From Caulobacteraceae bacterium (GTDB lineage Bacteria; Pseudomonadota; Alphaproteobacteria; Caulobacterales; Caulobacteraceae): a DNA stretch of 64,000 nucleotides. The stretch covers positions 152,826 to 216,825 of the forward strand of contig CANJLQ010000006.1 of the NCBI GenBank assembly GCA_947475735.1, given 5' to 3'. Below the pieces are notes generated by a model. The model was not told where the DNA came from, searched no databases, and saw only the letters and a program-made list of their open reading frames with translations. The position numbers and the translations under genes were made by a program. Below are positions 37,425-46,361 of this stretch, one piece after another (the first letter of the stretch is position 1; each line of letters begins with the position of its first letter).

Positions 37425-37604
37425 CGTCATTCCGGGCGGAGGGAAGCGTAGCGATCCGCAGACCCGGAACAAGGCGGCGCGCGAGAGCGCGAAACTGTCG
37501 CGGACGCCGTCTTACGTTGATGTCGAATCCGGTGAGCCCTCGCCTTCGCTTCGCTGCGGCGCCGCCTCGTTCCGGGTCTCCGCCACGCTTCGCCCGGAAT
37601 GACG
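37425..37604. repeat. Inverted-repeat intergenic element of ~180 bp
   Basis: The left end (37425-37470, starting CGTCATTCCGGGCGGAGGGA and ending GACCCGGAAC) and the right end (37569-37604, starting GTTCCGGGTCTCCGCCACGC and ending CCCGGAATGACG) are imperfect inverted complements around about 100 bp. It fills the space between the DoxX gene and folC. No reading frame in it has coding character. It resembles a dispersed palindromic element; only one copy is in the window. Confidence 0.7.
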
Positions 37605-37622
37605 AAAGGGCTAAAGGGAATC

Positions 37623-38900
37623 ATGGACCCCGTCTCCGCCCGGCTGCGCGCGCGCCACCCCCAGAAGATCGACCTGTCGCTGGACCGGATGCGGACGCTG
37701 TGCGCCGTGCTGGGCGAGCCGCAGCATCGCCTGCCGCCGGTGATCCACGTGGCCGGGACCAACGGCAAGGGATCGACCGTCGCCTTCATCCGGGCGATGG
37801 CCGAGGCGGCGGGCCTCAAGGTCCATGTCTATACCTCGCCGCATCTGGTGCGGTTCAACGAGCGGATCCGACTGGCCGGACGACTGATCGAGGACGATCA
37901 CCTTTCGGCCATTCTGGACCGGATCGAGGCGGTCAAGGGCGTGGAAACGACCGTGTTCGAGAGCACGACGGCGGCCGCCTTCGTGGCCATGGCCGAGACG
38001 CCGGCGGACCTGGCCATCGTCGAGGTCGGGCTGGGCGGGATGCTGGACGCGACCAACGTCATCGAGCGGCCCCTGCTGAGCGTGATCGCCCCCGTGGACC
38101 TGGATCACGCCGAGTTCCTGGGCACCGACATCGCCATGATCGCCGGCGAGAAGGCTGGCATCCTCAAGGCCGGGGCCCGGGGCATCGTCGCGCGCCAGTC
38201 CGAGGCGGCCCTGGCGGTGATCGAGGCGAGAGCGCATGCGGTGCAGACACCCCTGACCCTCATGGGCACCGACTTCGACGCCTGGGCCGAGCGGGGCGGT
38301 ATGGTATTTCAGAACACCGAACGGTTCCTGGACCTGCCCGCGCCCGCGCTGACGGGTCCGCATCAGGTGGCCAATGGCGGGCTTGCAGCGGCGGTGGCGC
38401 TGGAGCTCGATCTGCCTGAAACCGCCATCGCCGAAGGGATCGCCGCCGTGCGCTGGCCCGCCCGTATGCAACGATTGACAGGCGGACCCTTTGGCGCGGC
38501 GGCCAAGGCGGCGGAGGCGGAGCTGTGGCTCGACGGCGGGCACAATCCTCACGCGGGACGAGCCCTGGCTGACACTCTGGCGGAACGTCAGAGACATGCC
38601 CCCCGACCGCTGGCCCTGATCGTCGGCATGCTGGCCAACAAGGATCACGGCGGCTTCTTCGAGGCGCTGAAGGACACGGGGGCCCATGTCTTCACCGTCG
38701 CCTTCGAGGGCGCTGCGGCGGAGCCGGATGCCCTGGCGGCGGTGGCGCGCGGCCACGGCCTCGGGGCCCAGGGCGCGACCTCGGTGAGGGCGGCCCTGTC
38801 GCGCGCCTTGACCCTCGGTGCCGGGCGGGTGGTGATCTGCGGATCGCTGTATCTGGCGGGCGAGGTACTGGGCGCGGATCGGACGACCTGGCCCGACTAA
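37623..38900 (+). CDS. folC: Bifunctional folylpolyglutamate / dihydrofolate synthase
   Basis: Mur-ligase-type enzyme of 425 residues adding glutamate to dihydropteroate and folates. The ATP loop is HVAGTNGKGSTVAF; VYTSPHLVRFNERIRLAG, VEVGLGGMLDATN, VIAPVDLDHAEFLG and LWLDGGHNPHAGRAL are family signatures. The start at 37623 follows AAGGGAA and lies just after the repeat element ends at 37604. It completes the conserved accD-folC neighbourhood. Confidence 0.95.
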   Translation: MDPVSARLRARHPQKIDLSLDRMRTLCAVLGEPQHRLPPVIHVAGTNGKGSTVAFIRAMAEAAGLKVHVYTSPHLVRFNERIRLAGRLIEDDHLSAILDRIEAVKGVETTVFESTTAAAFVAMAETPADLAIVEVGLGGMLDATNVIERPLLSVIAPVDLDHAEFLGTDIAMIAGEKAGILKAGARGIVARQSEAALAVIEARAHAVQTPLTLMGTDFDAWAERGGMVFQNTERFLDLPAPALTGPHQVANGGLAAAVALELDLPETAIAEGIAAVRWPARMQRLTGGPFGAAAKAAEAELWLDGGHNPHAGRALADTLAERQRHAPRPLALIVGMLANKDHGGFFEALKDTGAHVFTVAFEGAAAEPDALAAVARGHGLGAQGATSVRAALSRALTLGAGRVVICGSLYLAGEVLGADRTTWPD

Positions 38901-38940
38901 TCGGGGCACACGCCTCGGCTTCAGTGCTGTGGCGAGACGT

Positions 38941-39176
38941 TTCATCACAACGACCACAGCGAGGTCACAACGGACACGACGAGACCGAGCGGACGTCGAC
39001 GGCGACGATCGGTCACTTCGACCATCCGAGCAATGAGATGCGGCTTCGCCGCTCGCGACCAAACAACGCGAAGCGTCTCCCGATGACGCTGATCTGGACA
39101 ATGAGCGGTCGGCGCTTTCACCGTCCGCTCGGTATCGTCGTGTCCGTTGTGACCCCGCTGTGTACGTTGTGATGAA
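38941..39176. repeat. Large inverted-repeat element, copy A
   Basis: A 54-nt left arm (38941-38994, starting TTCATCACAACGACCACAGC) pairs with the right arm (39123-39176) at 50 of 54 positions around a 128-bp centre. The left arm contains GGTCACAACGGACACGACGA. The same layout with related arms occurs at 59489-59737. It is a MITE-like or structural palindromic element in the gap after folC; no coding sequence inside is credible. Confidence 0.82.
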
Positions 39177-39203
39177 CCTCCGACCGAGGCCGCGCTCAAA
39201 ATA

Positions 39204-39219
39204 GTCAAGCATACTTGAC
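39204..39219. promoter_or_regulatory. Operator-like palindrome before the serine hydrolase gene
   Basis: GTCAAGCATACTTGAC, 6-bp perfect arms, overlaps a consensus -35 hexamer TTGACA (39215-39220). It is 46 bp upstream of the start codon. The near-identical site TCAAGCACGCTTGA lies upstream of the TonB receptor gene (53791-53804). The -10 element is not evident, so the promoter itself is unproven. Confidence 0.5.
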
Positions 39220-39264
39220 AAGTCTATGCTGAGCAGCAGAACCTGCAACACAGGAGGCCACCGC

Positions 39265-40404
39265 ATGATCCGTCGTCCGCTGCTCGCCCTCGTCGCCGCC
39301 CTCAGCCTGATCGGCCCGGCCGCTGCCCAGACCGCCTCGCCGCTGCCGGCCGATCTGCAGGTGTTGTTCTGGCCGGCCGAGCGACGCGAGCAGGACCTGC
39401 GGCGCATGCCCGAGCTGATCCCCCATGCGCGGATCGAGCCGTCACCCACGCCCCGGCCGCTGCCCGAGGGCGAGCCGATGGATCTCGACCCCGCCGCCTT
39501 CATGCAGGCGCAGCGGGTGTCGGGGCTGATCGTCATCCACGACGGGCGCGTCCGCCTGGAACGCTATGGCCTCGGTCTGACGCCCCAGGATCATTGGGAC
39601 AGCTTCTCCATGACCAAGTCCCTGACCTCGACCCTGGTCGGGGCGGCGCTGGCCGACGGCTCGATCCGTAGCCCATACGACCTCGTCACCGACTACATCC
39701 CCGAGCTGGCGGGCGGCGCCTATGACGGGGTCCAGATCGCCCATGTCCTGACCATGACCTCCGGCGCGCGCTGGAACGAGGACTACACGGACGCGCGATC
39801 CGACGTCGCCCGCTTCTACCTGACGCCGCCCCCGGCCGACCTGGACGCCACGGTGGCCTATCTGCGGGGTCTGCCGCGCGAGCATCCACCCGGCGAGCGC
39901 TGGCACTACAACACCGGCGAGACAAACCTGATCGGTGTCCTGGTCGCCCGCGCCACCGGGCGGCCGCTGGCGGAGTATCTTAAGGAAAAGGTCTGGGACC
40001 CGGCGGGCATGGAGGCCCCGGCCTTCTGGATGCTGGACGCCCAGGGCAAGGAGGCGGGCGGCTGCTGTGTCTCGGCGACGCTGCGCGACTGGGGCCGGGT
40101 CGGGCTGATGGCGCTCGAGCGGGGCACCGTGCCGGGCGGCCAGATCGCCGACCGCCGCTGGTTCGAGAACGCCACCTCCCAGATGGTGGATTTCCCCGAG
40201 AACGACCGGGGCTACGGGGCCCAGTGGTGGACCCGCGCCGACGGGGCCCAGTTCGAGGCGGCAGGCATTTTCGGCCAGATGATCCACGTCGATCCGGAAC
40301 GAAAGCTTGTCGTCGTCTTCCTGTCGGCCTGGCCCAGCGCGACCAGCCGCGAACGGTCCGACGAGCGGCAGGCCTTCCTGCGGGAGCTGAAGGCGACGCT
40401 CTAG
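39265..40404 (+). CDS. Exported serine hydrolase (class C beta-lactamase family)
   Basis: Protein of 379 residues with a signal peptide (RRPLLALVAALSLIGPAAAQ). The serine-hydrolase S-x-x-K motif is SMTK in WDSFSMTKSLTSTLVG, and the Y-x-N/Y-x-T motif is in RWHYNTGETNLIG. The third KTG-like triad is not clear; GAQWWTRADGAQFEAAGIFGQ near residue 330 occupies its region. Such proteins are esterases, D-amino-acid peptidases or transpeptidase-like enzymes more often than true beta-lactamases. AGGAGG at 39252 is an ideal ribosome-binding site. It ends just before phbA, which is convergent. Confidence 0.88.
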   Translation: MIRRPLLALVAALSLIGPAAAQTASPLPADLQVLFWPAERREQDLRRMPELIPHARIEPSPTPRPLPEGEPMDLDPAAFMQAQRVSGLIVIHDGRVRLERYGLGLTPQDHWDSFSMTKSLTSTLVGAALADGSIRSPYDLVTDYIPELAGGAYDGVQIAHVLTMTSGARWNEDYTDARSDVARFYLTPPPADLDATVAYLRGLPREHPPGERWHYNTGETNLIGVLVARATGRPLAEYLKEKVWDPAGMEAPAFWMLDAQGKEAGGCCVSATLRDWGRVGLMALERGTVPGGQIADRRWFENATSQMVDFPENDRGYGAQWWTRADGAQFEAAGIFGQMIHVDPERKLVVVFLSAWPSATSRERSDERQAFLRELKATL

Positions 40405-40405
40405 G

Positions 40406-41581
40406 TCAGGCGCGCTCGACGCACATGGCCACACCCATGCCGCCGCCGATGCAGAGGGTGGCCAGGCCCTTTGACAGCCCCTCGCGCTTCAGTTCGTGCA
40501 GCAGGGTGGTCAGGATGCGGGCGCCGGACGCCCCGATCGGATGGCCGATGGCGATGGCCCCGCCGTTGACGTTGACCTTGGCCGGATCGAGCTCGAGCTC
40601 CTTGAGCACGCACAGGCTCTGGGCGGCGAAGGCCTCGTTGGATTCGACGCGGTCCAGATCGGCCACGGTCCATCCGGCCTTCTGAAGCGCCTTCCGCGAC
40701 GCCGGGATCGGGCCCGTGCCCATGACCGCCGGATCGACGCCGGCCGTGGCCCACGACGCGATGCGGGCCAGCGGTTCGAGGCCCCGCGCTTTCGCCTCCT
40801 CGGCCGACATCAGGACCAGGGCAGCCGCGCCGTCGTTGAGGCCCGACGCATTGGCGGCGGTGACAGTGCCATCCTTGGTGAAGGCGGGACGCAGCTTCTC
40901 CATGGAGTCCAGCGTCGCGCCGTGGCGAGTGTATTCGTCCTTGTCGACGACGGTGTCGCCCTTCTTGCCGGCGATGACGACGGGCGCGATTTCGGAGTCG
41001 AACTTTCCGGCCTTCTGCGCGGCCTCGGCCTTGTGCTGGCTGCCGAGCGCGAAGGCGTCCTGGTCGGCGCGGGTGATCTGCCATTTCTCGGCGATGTTCT
41101 CGGCCGTCTGGCCCATGTGATAGCCGTTGAAGGCGTCCCACAGACCGTCCTTGATCATGGTGTCGATCAACGCGAGGTCGCCCATCTTCTGGCCACTGCG
41201 CAGATGCTGGGCGTGAGGGGCCTGGCTCATGCTCTCCTGGCCGCCCGCCACGATGACCTTCGCGTCGCCCAGCGCGATCTGCTGATAGCCCAGCGCCACC
41301 GCGCGCAGGCCCGAGCCGCAGATCTGGTTCAGGCTCCAGGCCGGCGTCTCCTTGGGAATGCCCGCGCCCATGGCGGCCTGGCGGGCGGGGCCCTGACCGG
41401 TCGCGGCCTGGAGCACATGGCCCAGGATGACCTCGTCGACGTCAGCCGGATCGACGCCCGCGCGCTCCAGCGCCGCCCGGATCGCGATCTCGCCCAGCTT
41501 GGATGCCGGCAGGGACGACAGGGCCCCCAGGAAGGAGCCGACGGGCGTGCGGGCGGCAGAAACGATGACGACGTCGGTCAT
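40406..41581 (-). CDS. phbA: Acetyl-CoA acetyltransferase (PHB biosynthetic thiolase)
   Basis: Thiolase of 391 residues condensing two acetyl-CoA to acetoacetyl-CoA. The nucleophilic Cys is in [31 protein letters not shown] and the C-terminal [21 protein letters not shown] (His) and the second catalytic Cys in [11 protein letters not shown] are present. [17 protein letters not shown] is the standard N-terminus, so the start is 41581 rather than the longer frame. With phbB and phaR it makes up the PHB precursor pathway, scattered within 16 kb. Confidence 0.95.
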   Translation of the reverse strand: MTDVVIVSAARTPVGSFLGALSSLPASKLGEIAIRAALERAGVDPADVDEVILGHVLQAATGQGPARQAAMGAGIPKETPAWSLNQICGSGLRAVALGYQQIALGDAKVIVAGGQESMSQAPHAQHLRSGQKMGDLALIDTMIKDGLWDAFNGYHMGQTAENIAEKWQITRADQDAFALGSQHKAEAAQKAGKFDSEIAPVVIAGKKGDTVVDKDEYTRHGATLDSMEKLRPAFTKDGTVTAANASGLNDGAAALVLMSAEEAKARGLEPLARIASWATAGVDPAVMGTGPIPASRKALQKAGWTVADLDRVESNEAFAAQSLCVLKELELDPAKVNVNGGAIAIGHPIGASGARILTTLLHELKREGLSKGLATLCIGGGMGVAMCVERA

Positions 41582-41765
41582 GGATCGGAAGTCCTTGATC
41601 GGACCTTGCCGGGCGGGTTGCCCGTTAGGCCGGGGGAAAGCTTGCGTGGCGTTTCTGCCGCATCGGCGCGGTTTCGTCACCTGTCCGCCGTCCGTTCAGG
41701 CGAAAGTCATCCCGACGTGCCCATATGGGCGGAACGACAGGCAGAACTGCCGAGTTGGTGCGATC

Positions 41766-42476
41766 ATGCTGGACTTCTTCAAGCGTCACGCCCGTCGCCT
41801 CTGCACCCCCGATCAGATCGATCTGGAGGAGCATTACCAGTCGCCGTCCGAGCATACCGCCGACCTGGTCGTGCACACCGTCGGTCTGACCCTTGCGGCC
41901 GTCGGCGGCATCGCGCTCGCGGTGCTGTCGGCCCTCTATGGCGGCAGCGGCGCGGTGGTGGCCACGGCCATCTACGCCCTGTGCCTGGTCGCCATGCTGA
42001 CGGCCTCCACCGTCTACAACCTGACGCGCCCCTGCGCGGCGCGGCCGGTGCTGCGCCGGCTGGACGAGGCGGCGATCTTCCTGATGATCGCGGGCAGCTA
42101 CACCCCCTTCACGACCCAGAGGTTCGAGGGTTGGTGGGCCATCGGCTTCACCGTGGCGGTGTGGACCATCGCCTTCGCCGGCGTCGCGGCCAAGCTGGTC
42201 CTGCCCCGGATTTCCGACGCTTTCTGGAGCGGGGTCTATGTCGTGTTCGGCTGGATCGCGGTGATCGCGCTCAAGCCGATGATCGACACGGTCCACCCCA
42301 TCGCGCTGGGTCTGCTGGTGCTGGGCGGGCTGATCTATACCGCCGGCGTCTTCTTCTTCATCGCGCCCAAGCTGAAGTACCGCAGGGCCATCTGGCACGG
42401 CTTCGTCGTGGCCGGGGCGGGGGTCCACTGGGCCGCGGTGCTGGTGGGCGTGGTCTTGGCGCCCAACCTCGCCTGA
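41766..42476 (+). CDS. Hemolysin III-family (PAQR-like) membrane protein
   Basis: Protein of 236 residues with seven transmembrane helices. The hemolysin III signature is visible: HTADLVVHTVGLTLAAVG, SALYG, YNLTRP, DEAAIFLMIAGSYTPFTT (Asp and Tyr of the PAQR metal site), and WHGFVVAGAGVHWAAVL with two His. PAQR members are zinc-binding hydrolase or receptor-like proteins; bacterial function is poorly known. GGAAC-N17-AGTT at 41731-41756 is a weak EcfG-like promoter with a start very close to the ATG. Confidence 0.88.
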   Translation: MLDFFKRHARRLCTPDQIDLEEHYQSPSEHTADLVVHTVGLTLAAVGGIALAVLSALYGGSGAVVATAIYALCLVAMLTASTVYNLTRPCAARPVLRRLDEAAIFLMIAGSYTPFTTQRFEGWWAIGFTVAVWTIAFAGVAAKLVLPRISDAFWSGVYVVFGWIAVIALKPMIDTVHPIALGLLVLGGLIYTAGVFFFIAPKLKYRRAIWHGFVVAGAGVHWAAVLVGVVLAPNLA

Positions 42477-42545
42477 CAAGAAACCGTCACGGGCACTGGC
42501 GCCCTGTCCCGCACTGCGGGATAACGTGACCCGCACAACAGGGAT

Positions 42546-43187
42546 GTGATCGTGGCCGACAGCACCCAGACCAACGGCAAGGGCAAGGAGGGCGACCACG
42601 TCGTCATCAAGAAATACGCCAACCGCCGCCTCTACAACACCGCCAGCTCGGCCTACGTCACCCTCGATGATCTGGCCAAGATGGTGCGCGACGGCACCGA
42701 TTTCGTCGTCTTCGACGCCAAGACCAACGAGGACCTGACCCGGCAGATCCTGACCCAGATCATCTTCGAGGAAGAGAGCCGGGGCCAGGCCCTGCTGCCC
42801 GTCCAGTTCCTGCGCCAGCTGATCGGCTTCTACGGCGGCCAGATGGAAGGCGTCCTGCCCAGCTATCTGCAGATGTCGCTGGAGAACTTCACCCGCCAGC
42901 AGGAGGGGTTCCGCGAGCAGATGACCAAGGCGATCGGGACGACCCCCGGGGCCCTGATGGGCGGCGGCATGCTGGAGGCGGCGGCCAAGCAGAACATGGC
43001 GATGTTCGAGCAGGCGATGAAGATGTTCCCCTTTCCCGCCTATGCCCGCCCCGCGGACGCCCCGGCCCCGGCGTCGGCCCCCGCGCCCGGCGCCGCCCCG
43101 GCCGATCCGGCGCTGGACGAGATGCGTCGCCAGATGGACGAGATGAAGGCCCAGATCGACCGGCTGGCCGGCGCGCGCGGCGGCTGA
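42546..43187 (+). CDS. phaR: Polyhydroxyalkanoate synthesis regulator PhaR
   Basis: Protein of 213 residues. The N-terminal PhaR/PHB accumulation regulatory domain reads HVVIKKYANRRLYNTASSAYVTLDDLAKMV, then DFVVFDAKTNEDLTRQILTQIIFEEES, the DNA- and PHB-binding module. The middle is helical (FLRQLIGFYGGQMEGVLPSYL). The C-terminal ~45 residues are Pro/Ala-rich and end in a short coiled-coil-like stretch. GTG at 42546 or 42552 may start it. The next gene follows after 3 bp. It likely represses phasin and pha genes when PHB is absent. Confidence 0.93.
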   Translation: MIVADSTQTNGKGKEGDHVVIKKYANRRLYNTASSAYVTLDDLAKMVRDGTDFVVFDAKTNEDLTRQILTQIIFEEESRGQALLPVQFLRQLIGFYGGQMEGVLPSYLQMSLENFTRQQEGFREQMTKAIGTTPGALMGGGMLEAAAKQNMAMFEQAMKMFPFPAYARPADAPAPASAPAPGAAPADPALDEMRRQMDEMKAQIDRLAGARGG

Positions 43188-43190
43188 GGC

Positions 43191-43550
43191 ATGACCCGCG
43201 AGGTCGGCCCCATTCCCCCCGTCGGCCCCCGCGACCGCCGCGAGACCCAGCGCCGCGACGCCGCCGACCGCCGGGCCGCCTCCATGAGCCGCGCCCTGGT
43301 GCCCGTCTCGCCCGCCACGACGGACGAACCGGCAAGGCCTGCCGGGGACGCGGCGCCGCATGACCCCACCCCCCTGGATCCCGCCGCCGCCTTCGCCGCC
43401 CAGGTGCTGGGCCAGACCGGCCAGAGGCGGGGGCTGAAGGGCGGGCCGCCCGTGCTGGACGCGGCCCGGTCCAGCTATCTCGGCAACGAATATTCGGGCG
43501 AGAAGGACCGGCGCCCGCCGGCCGGTGTGGTCAAGAAGACCGACGTCTAG
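43191..43550 (+). CDS. Conserved unknown protein co-transcribed with phaR
   Basis: Protein of 119 residues, Pro/Arg/Asp-rich and predicted disordered over its first 80 residues (VGPRDRRETQRRDAADRRAA). The C-terminal block FAAQVLGQTGQ ... SYLGNEYSGEKDRRPPAGVV is compact and resembles a short motif shared by small alphaproteobacterial proteins. It starts 3 bp after phaR, so the two are one transcription unit. No catalytic or membrane features. A role linked to PHB control is only suggested by context. Confidence 0.7.
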   Translation: MTREVGPIPPVGPRDRRETQRRDAADRRAASMSRALVPVSPATTDEPARPAGDAAPHDPTPLDPAAAFAAQVLGQTGQRRGLKGGPPVLDAARSSYLGNEYSGEKDRRPPAGVVKKTDV

Positions 43551-43886
43551 GACTGGCCCCAAGGGCTGCCCAAGGTCTGGCCCGGGGCTTGCAGGAAGCG
43601 AGGCACTGATCCTCGCCCCGGACGCCCGCCATGCTCAGCCTCGCTGCCCGCGCCTTTGATATCACTGTCGTCAGCCTGATCTTCGCCGTCCTGCTGTAGG
43701 GCGAAAAACAGCGTGCGAACCGTCTGAAACGTCTGAAATCGGCACTCCCCTGGCCTGATCCCACGTCGGGATCGGGCACAGTCTGACACGCGCCTGCGTC
43801 AGAAACGGACGCAAGGGTGCGCCAGCCGACACAGGAACGTCCCGGCCGCCCATGCCTTCTGTCTCCTCACCCCAGAGGAGATCGAC
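43551..43886. other. Intergenic region before the zinc alcohol dehydrogenase gene
   Basis: Contents of this 336 bp gap: a tandem pair of CGTCTGAAA at ~43716-43733; the inverted repeat GATCCC-ACGTC-GGGATC; a possible EcfG-like promoter GGAAC (43834-43838)-N16-CCTT (43855-43858) ending about 28 bp before the next gene's ATG; and a 22-codon hydrophobic frame (43631-43699) without a ribosome-binding site that I do not call. Nothing else is recognised. Confidence 0.4.
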
Positions 43887-45050
43887 ATGAAAGCGCTATG
43901 CTGGCACGGCAAGGGCGACATCCGCTGCGAGACGGTGGACGACCCCGAGATTCAGGACGGCCGCGACGCCATCATCCGCGTCACCTCCTGCGCCATCTGC
44001 GGCAGTGACCTGCACCTGTACGGCGGCTTCGTGCCGGGCATGAAGTCCGGCGACGTCATGGGCCACGAGACGATGGGCGAGGTCGTCGCGGTCGGCAAGG
44101 ACAACACCAAGCTAAAGGTCGGCGACCGCGTCGTGGTGCCCTTCACCATCAGCTGCGGCGAGTGCGACTATTGCCGGCGGGGCCTGTTCTCGGTCTGCGA
44201 ACGGTCCAACCCGAACGGGGCGGAACAGGCCAAACAGATCGGCTATCCGACCGCGGGCTTGTATGGCTACACCCACATGTATGGCGGCTTCCCGGGGGGC
44301 CAGGCCGAATATCTGCGCGTCCCCTATGCCGACGTGGGGCCGATCGTGGTGCCGAACGGCCTGACCGACGACCAGGTCCTGTTCCTGTCCGACATCTTCC
44401 CGACCGGCTGGATGGCGGCCGAGAACGCGAACATCCAGCCGGGTCAGACCGTCCTCGTCTTCGGCTGCGGCCCCGTGGGCCAGTTCGCCATCCGCAGCGC
44501 CTTCATGATGGGGGCCGAACGCGTCATCGCCGTCGACCAGGTCGAGGAGCGGCTGCGCCTCGCGGAAGCCGGCGGCGCCGAGACCATCGACTTCGCGGCC
44601 GTCGCGGGCGAGCTGCAGGACGAGATCATGGCCATGACCAACGGCGTCGGCCCCGACGCGGTGATCGAGGCCGTCGGCCTGGAAAGCCACGGCTCGGGCG
44701 GCATGCTGGAAAAGGTCCAGGAGACCGTCGTTGCGAAGATGGAGCGCCCCTACGCCCTGAACCAGGCCATCCTCGCCTGCCGCCCCGGTGGTACGATCAG
44801 CCTGCCCGGCGTCTTCGTCGGCCCGGTGCCGGTGATGATGGGCGCCGTTGTCGGCAAGGGCCTGACCCTCAAGACCGGCCAGACCCATGTGCAGCGCTAC
44901 CTCGAACCCCTGATGCGCCGCATCGAGGAAGGCGAGATCGACCCCGGCTTCCTGATCACCCACAAGATCAAGCTGGAGGACGGCCCCGACGCCTACAAAA
45001 TGTTCCAGGAAAAGACCGACGGCTGCATCAAGGTCGTCATCAACCCCTAG
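43887..45050 (+). CDS. Zinc-dependent alcohol dehydrogenase (formaldehyde-dehydrogenase-like)
   Basis: Medium-chain dehydrogenase of 387 residues. The catalytic zinc site lies in [14 protein letters not shown] and [10 protein letters not shown]; structural zinc cysteines are in [16 protein letters not shown]. The NAD motif is [15 protein letters not shown]. An extra loop around residues 110-145 ([20 protein letters not shown]) is typical of the glutathione-independent formaldehyde dehydrogenase/FDH-like branch. AGAGGAGA gives a strong ribosome-binding site. A stem follows at 45080. Substrate uncertain; a stress-inducible detoxifying role is plausible. Confidence 0.92.
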   Translation: MKALCWHGKGDIRCETVDDPEIQDGRDAIIRVTSCAICGSDLHLYGGFVPGMKSGDVMGHETMGEVVAVGKDNTKLKVGDRVVVPFTISCGECDYCRRGLFSVCERSNPNGAEQAKQIGYPTAGLYGYTHMYGGFPGGQAEYLRVPYADVGPIVVPNGLTDDQVLFLSDIFPTGWMAAENANIQPGQTVLVFGCGPVGQFAIRSAFMMGAERVIAVDQVEERLRLAEAGGAETIDFAAVAGELQDEIMAMTNGVGPDAVIEAVGLESHGSGGMLEKVQETVVAKMERPYALNQAILACRPGGTISLPGVFVGPVPVMMGAVVGKGLTLKTGQTHVQRYLEPLMRRIEEGEIDPGFLITHKIKLEDGPDAYKMFQEKTDGCIKVVINP

Positions 45051-45079
45051 GCCGGGGGCGCCCGGCGGCGAGGAGACCA

Positions 45080-45107
45080 GAGGCCCCCGTGGAGACGCGG
45101 GGGTCTC
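45080..45107 (+). terminator. Terminator-like stem after the alcohol dehydrogenase
   Basis: GAGGCCCCCG (45080-45089) pairs with CGGGGGTCTC (45098-45107) with one G-T pair, loop TGGAGACG. Only two T residues follow, so it is probably inefficient or Rho-assisted. Confidence 0.6.
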
Positions 45108-45239
45108 TTCGCTCGTTCGGCTTACGTGGCAGGGGCCGACGCGTCACCCGACCCTCATGCGGCCACCAGCCTGCAATCTCGGGTAGACGAGCTTGGCTAT
45201 TCGCGACAAGGTCATGTCACAAAACCTGGGGAGGGACAC

Positions 45240-46313
45240 ATGGACTTGGCGGCGCGGCTGGCGGAGCTTCAGCAGAGAACGTTGCAACACCGGGAAGTGC
45301 TTCTGACCGAAGAGGCGGCCAAGAACGCGCTGGTGATGCCGTTCATTCAGGCGCTTGGGTACGACGTCTTCAACCCCGCCGAGGTCATTCCTGAGTTCTG
45401 TGCCGACGTCGGCACCAAGAAGGGCGAGAAGGTAGACTACGCCATCTGCAAGGAGGGCAAGGTCAACATTCTAGTCGAGTGCAAACCAGCTTCGGTCGAG
45501 CTCGGTATCAACCACGCCGGCCAGCTATTTCGGTACTTCAGCGTAACGGACGCGAGGCTGGCCATCCTGACCAATGGCGTGATCTACCAGTTCTATTCGG
45601 ACGTCGAACGGCCGAACAAGATGGACGACAAGCCGTTCTTCACCTTCTCGATGGCCGCGCTCAAAGCGGGCGATGTGAAGACGATAGAGGCCTTCTCAAA
45701 GGCGACCTTCGATATCGAGCGCATCGTCAAAGAAGCCGGCAATCTCAAGCTCCAGTCTCTGATCCGCAAAGAGCTGGAAAGAGAGTTCGCTGAGCCTTCC
45801 GATGAATTCGTGAGCCTTCTGGCAAAGCGCGTTCACGATGGGCGCGTCACGTCCGCAGTGAAGGATAACTTCGGAAAGCTCGTCGTCGCCTCGATCGCAT
45901 CGCTCGTTCGTGACCTGGTCAATGATCGTCTTTCGTCGGCGCTGAATGCCTCTTCGCCCAAGGCCGATGACGATGCGGGCGGAGCCGCCGACGTCGAAGA
46001 CATCGGCATTTCCACTACCGCCGAGGAAATCGCGGGCTTTCATATCATTCAGGCCATCGCGTCACGCCACGTCGATCCGAAACGGATCATCATTCGAGAC
46101 GCCAAGTCCTACTGCGCGATCCTTTTGGACGACAACAATCGTCGGACGTTAGCGCGGCTGCATTTCAATGGACTCACGACCAAGTACCTCGGGACCTTCA
46201 CGGCCAAGGACGAGGAGCGGCATCTGCTCAGCGATCTGACAGACATTTACAAGTTCGAGAAGCAGATAAGCGCCCGGATCGTGGAGTTGGAGAGCGGGAG
46301 GGCCGAGGGTTAG
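45240..46313 (+). CDS. Orphan HsdR-N-type (type I restriction-like) nuclease-domain protein
   Basis: Protein of 357 residues. Residues ~20-140 match the N-terminal nuclease domain of type I restriction subunits and related HSDR_N_2 proteins: LVMPFIQALGYDVFNPAEV, then the PD-(D/E)xK core with Asp66 (VDYAI), Glu80 and Lys82 (ILVECKPAS), and FRYFSVTDARLAILTNG. There is no SF2 helicase domain and no HsdM/HsdS nearby, so it is not a type I system. The C-terminal half (residues ~150-357) is helical with a later DDNNRRTLARLHFN-like segment. GGGGAGGGA is a strong ribosome-binding site. Base composition is visibly less GC-rich than in neighbouring genes. Confidence 0.8.
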   Translation: MDLAARLAELQQRTLQHREVLLTEEAAKNALVMPFIQALGYDVFNPAEVIPEFCADVGTKKGEKVDYAICKEGKVNILVECKPASVELGINHAGQLFRYFSVTDARLAILTNGVIYQFYSDVERPNKMDDKPFFTFSMAALKAGDVKTIEAFSKATFDIERIVKEAGNLKLQSLIRKELEREFAEPSDEFVSLLAKRVHDGRVTSAVKDNFGKLVVASIASLVRDLVNDRLSSALNASSPKADDDAGGAADVEDIGISTTAEEIAGFHIIQAIASRHVDPKRIIIRDAKSYCAILLDDNNRRTLARLHFNGLTTKYLGTFTAKDEERHLLSDLTDIYKFEKQISARIVELESGRAEG

Positions 46314-46361
46314 AGCGATCTTATCCTGACGTCACTGGTGCGTTATCAACTTGGAGGACCT

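Noticed and set aside
37416..37472. Longer DoxX protein starting at 37472
   Set aside because: The extension lies inside the inverted-repeat element (37425-37604), while 37415 has a good ribosome-binding site.
43631..43699. A 22-residue hydrophobic peptide (MLSLAARAFDITVVSL...) before the alcohol dehydrogenase
   Set aside because: There is no ribosome-binding site and no conserved context; hydrophobic frames this short occur by chance.
45240..46313. A complete type I restriction-modification system
   Set aside because: Only the N-terminal nuclease domain is present. There is no SF2 helicase, HsdM or HsdS in the patch.
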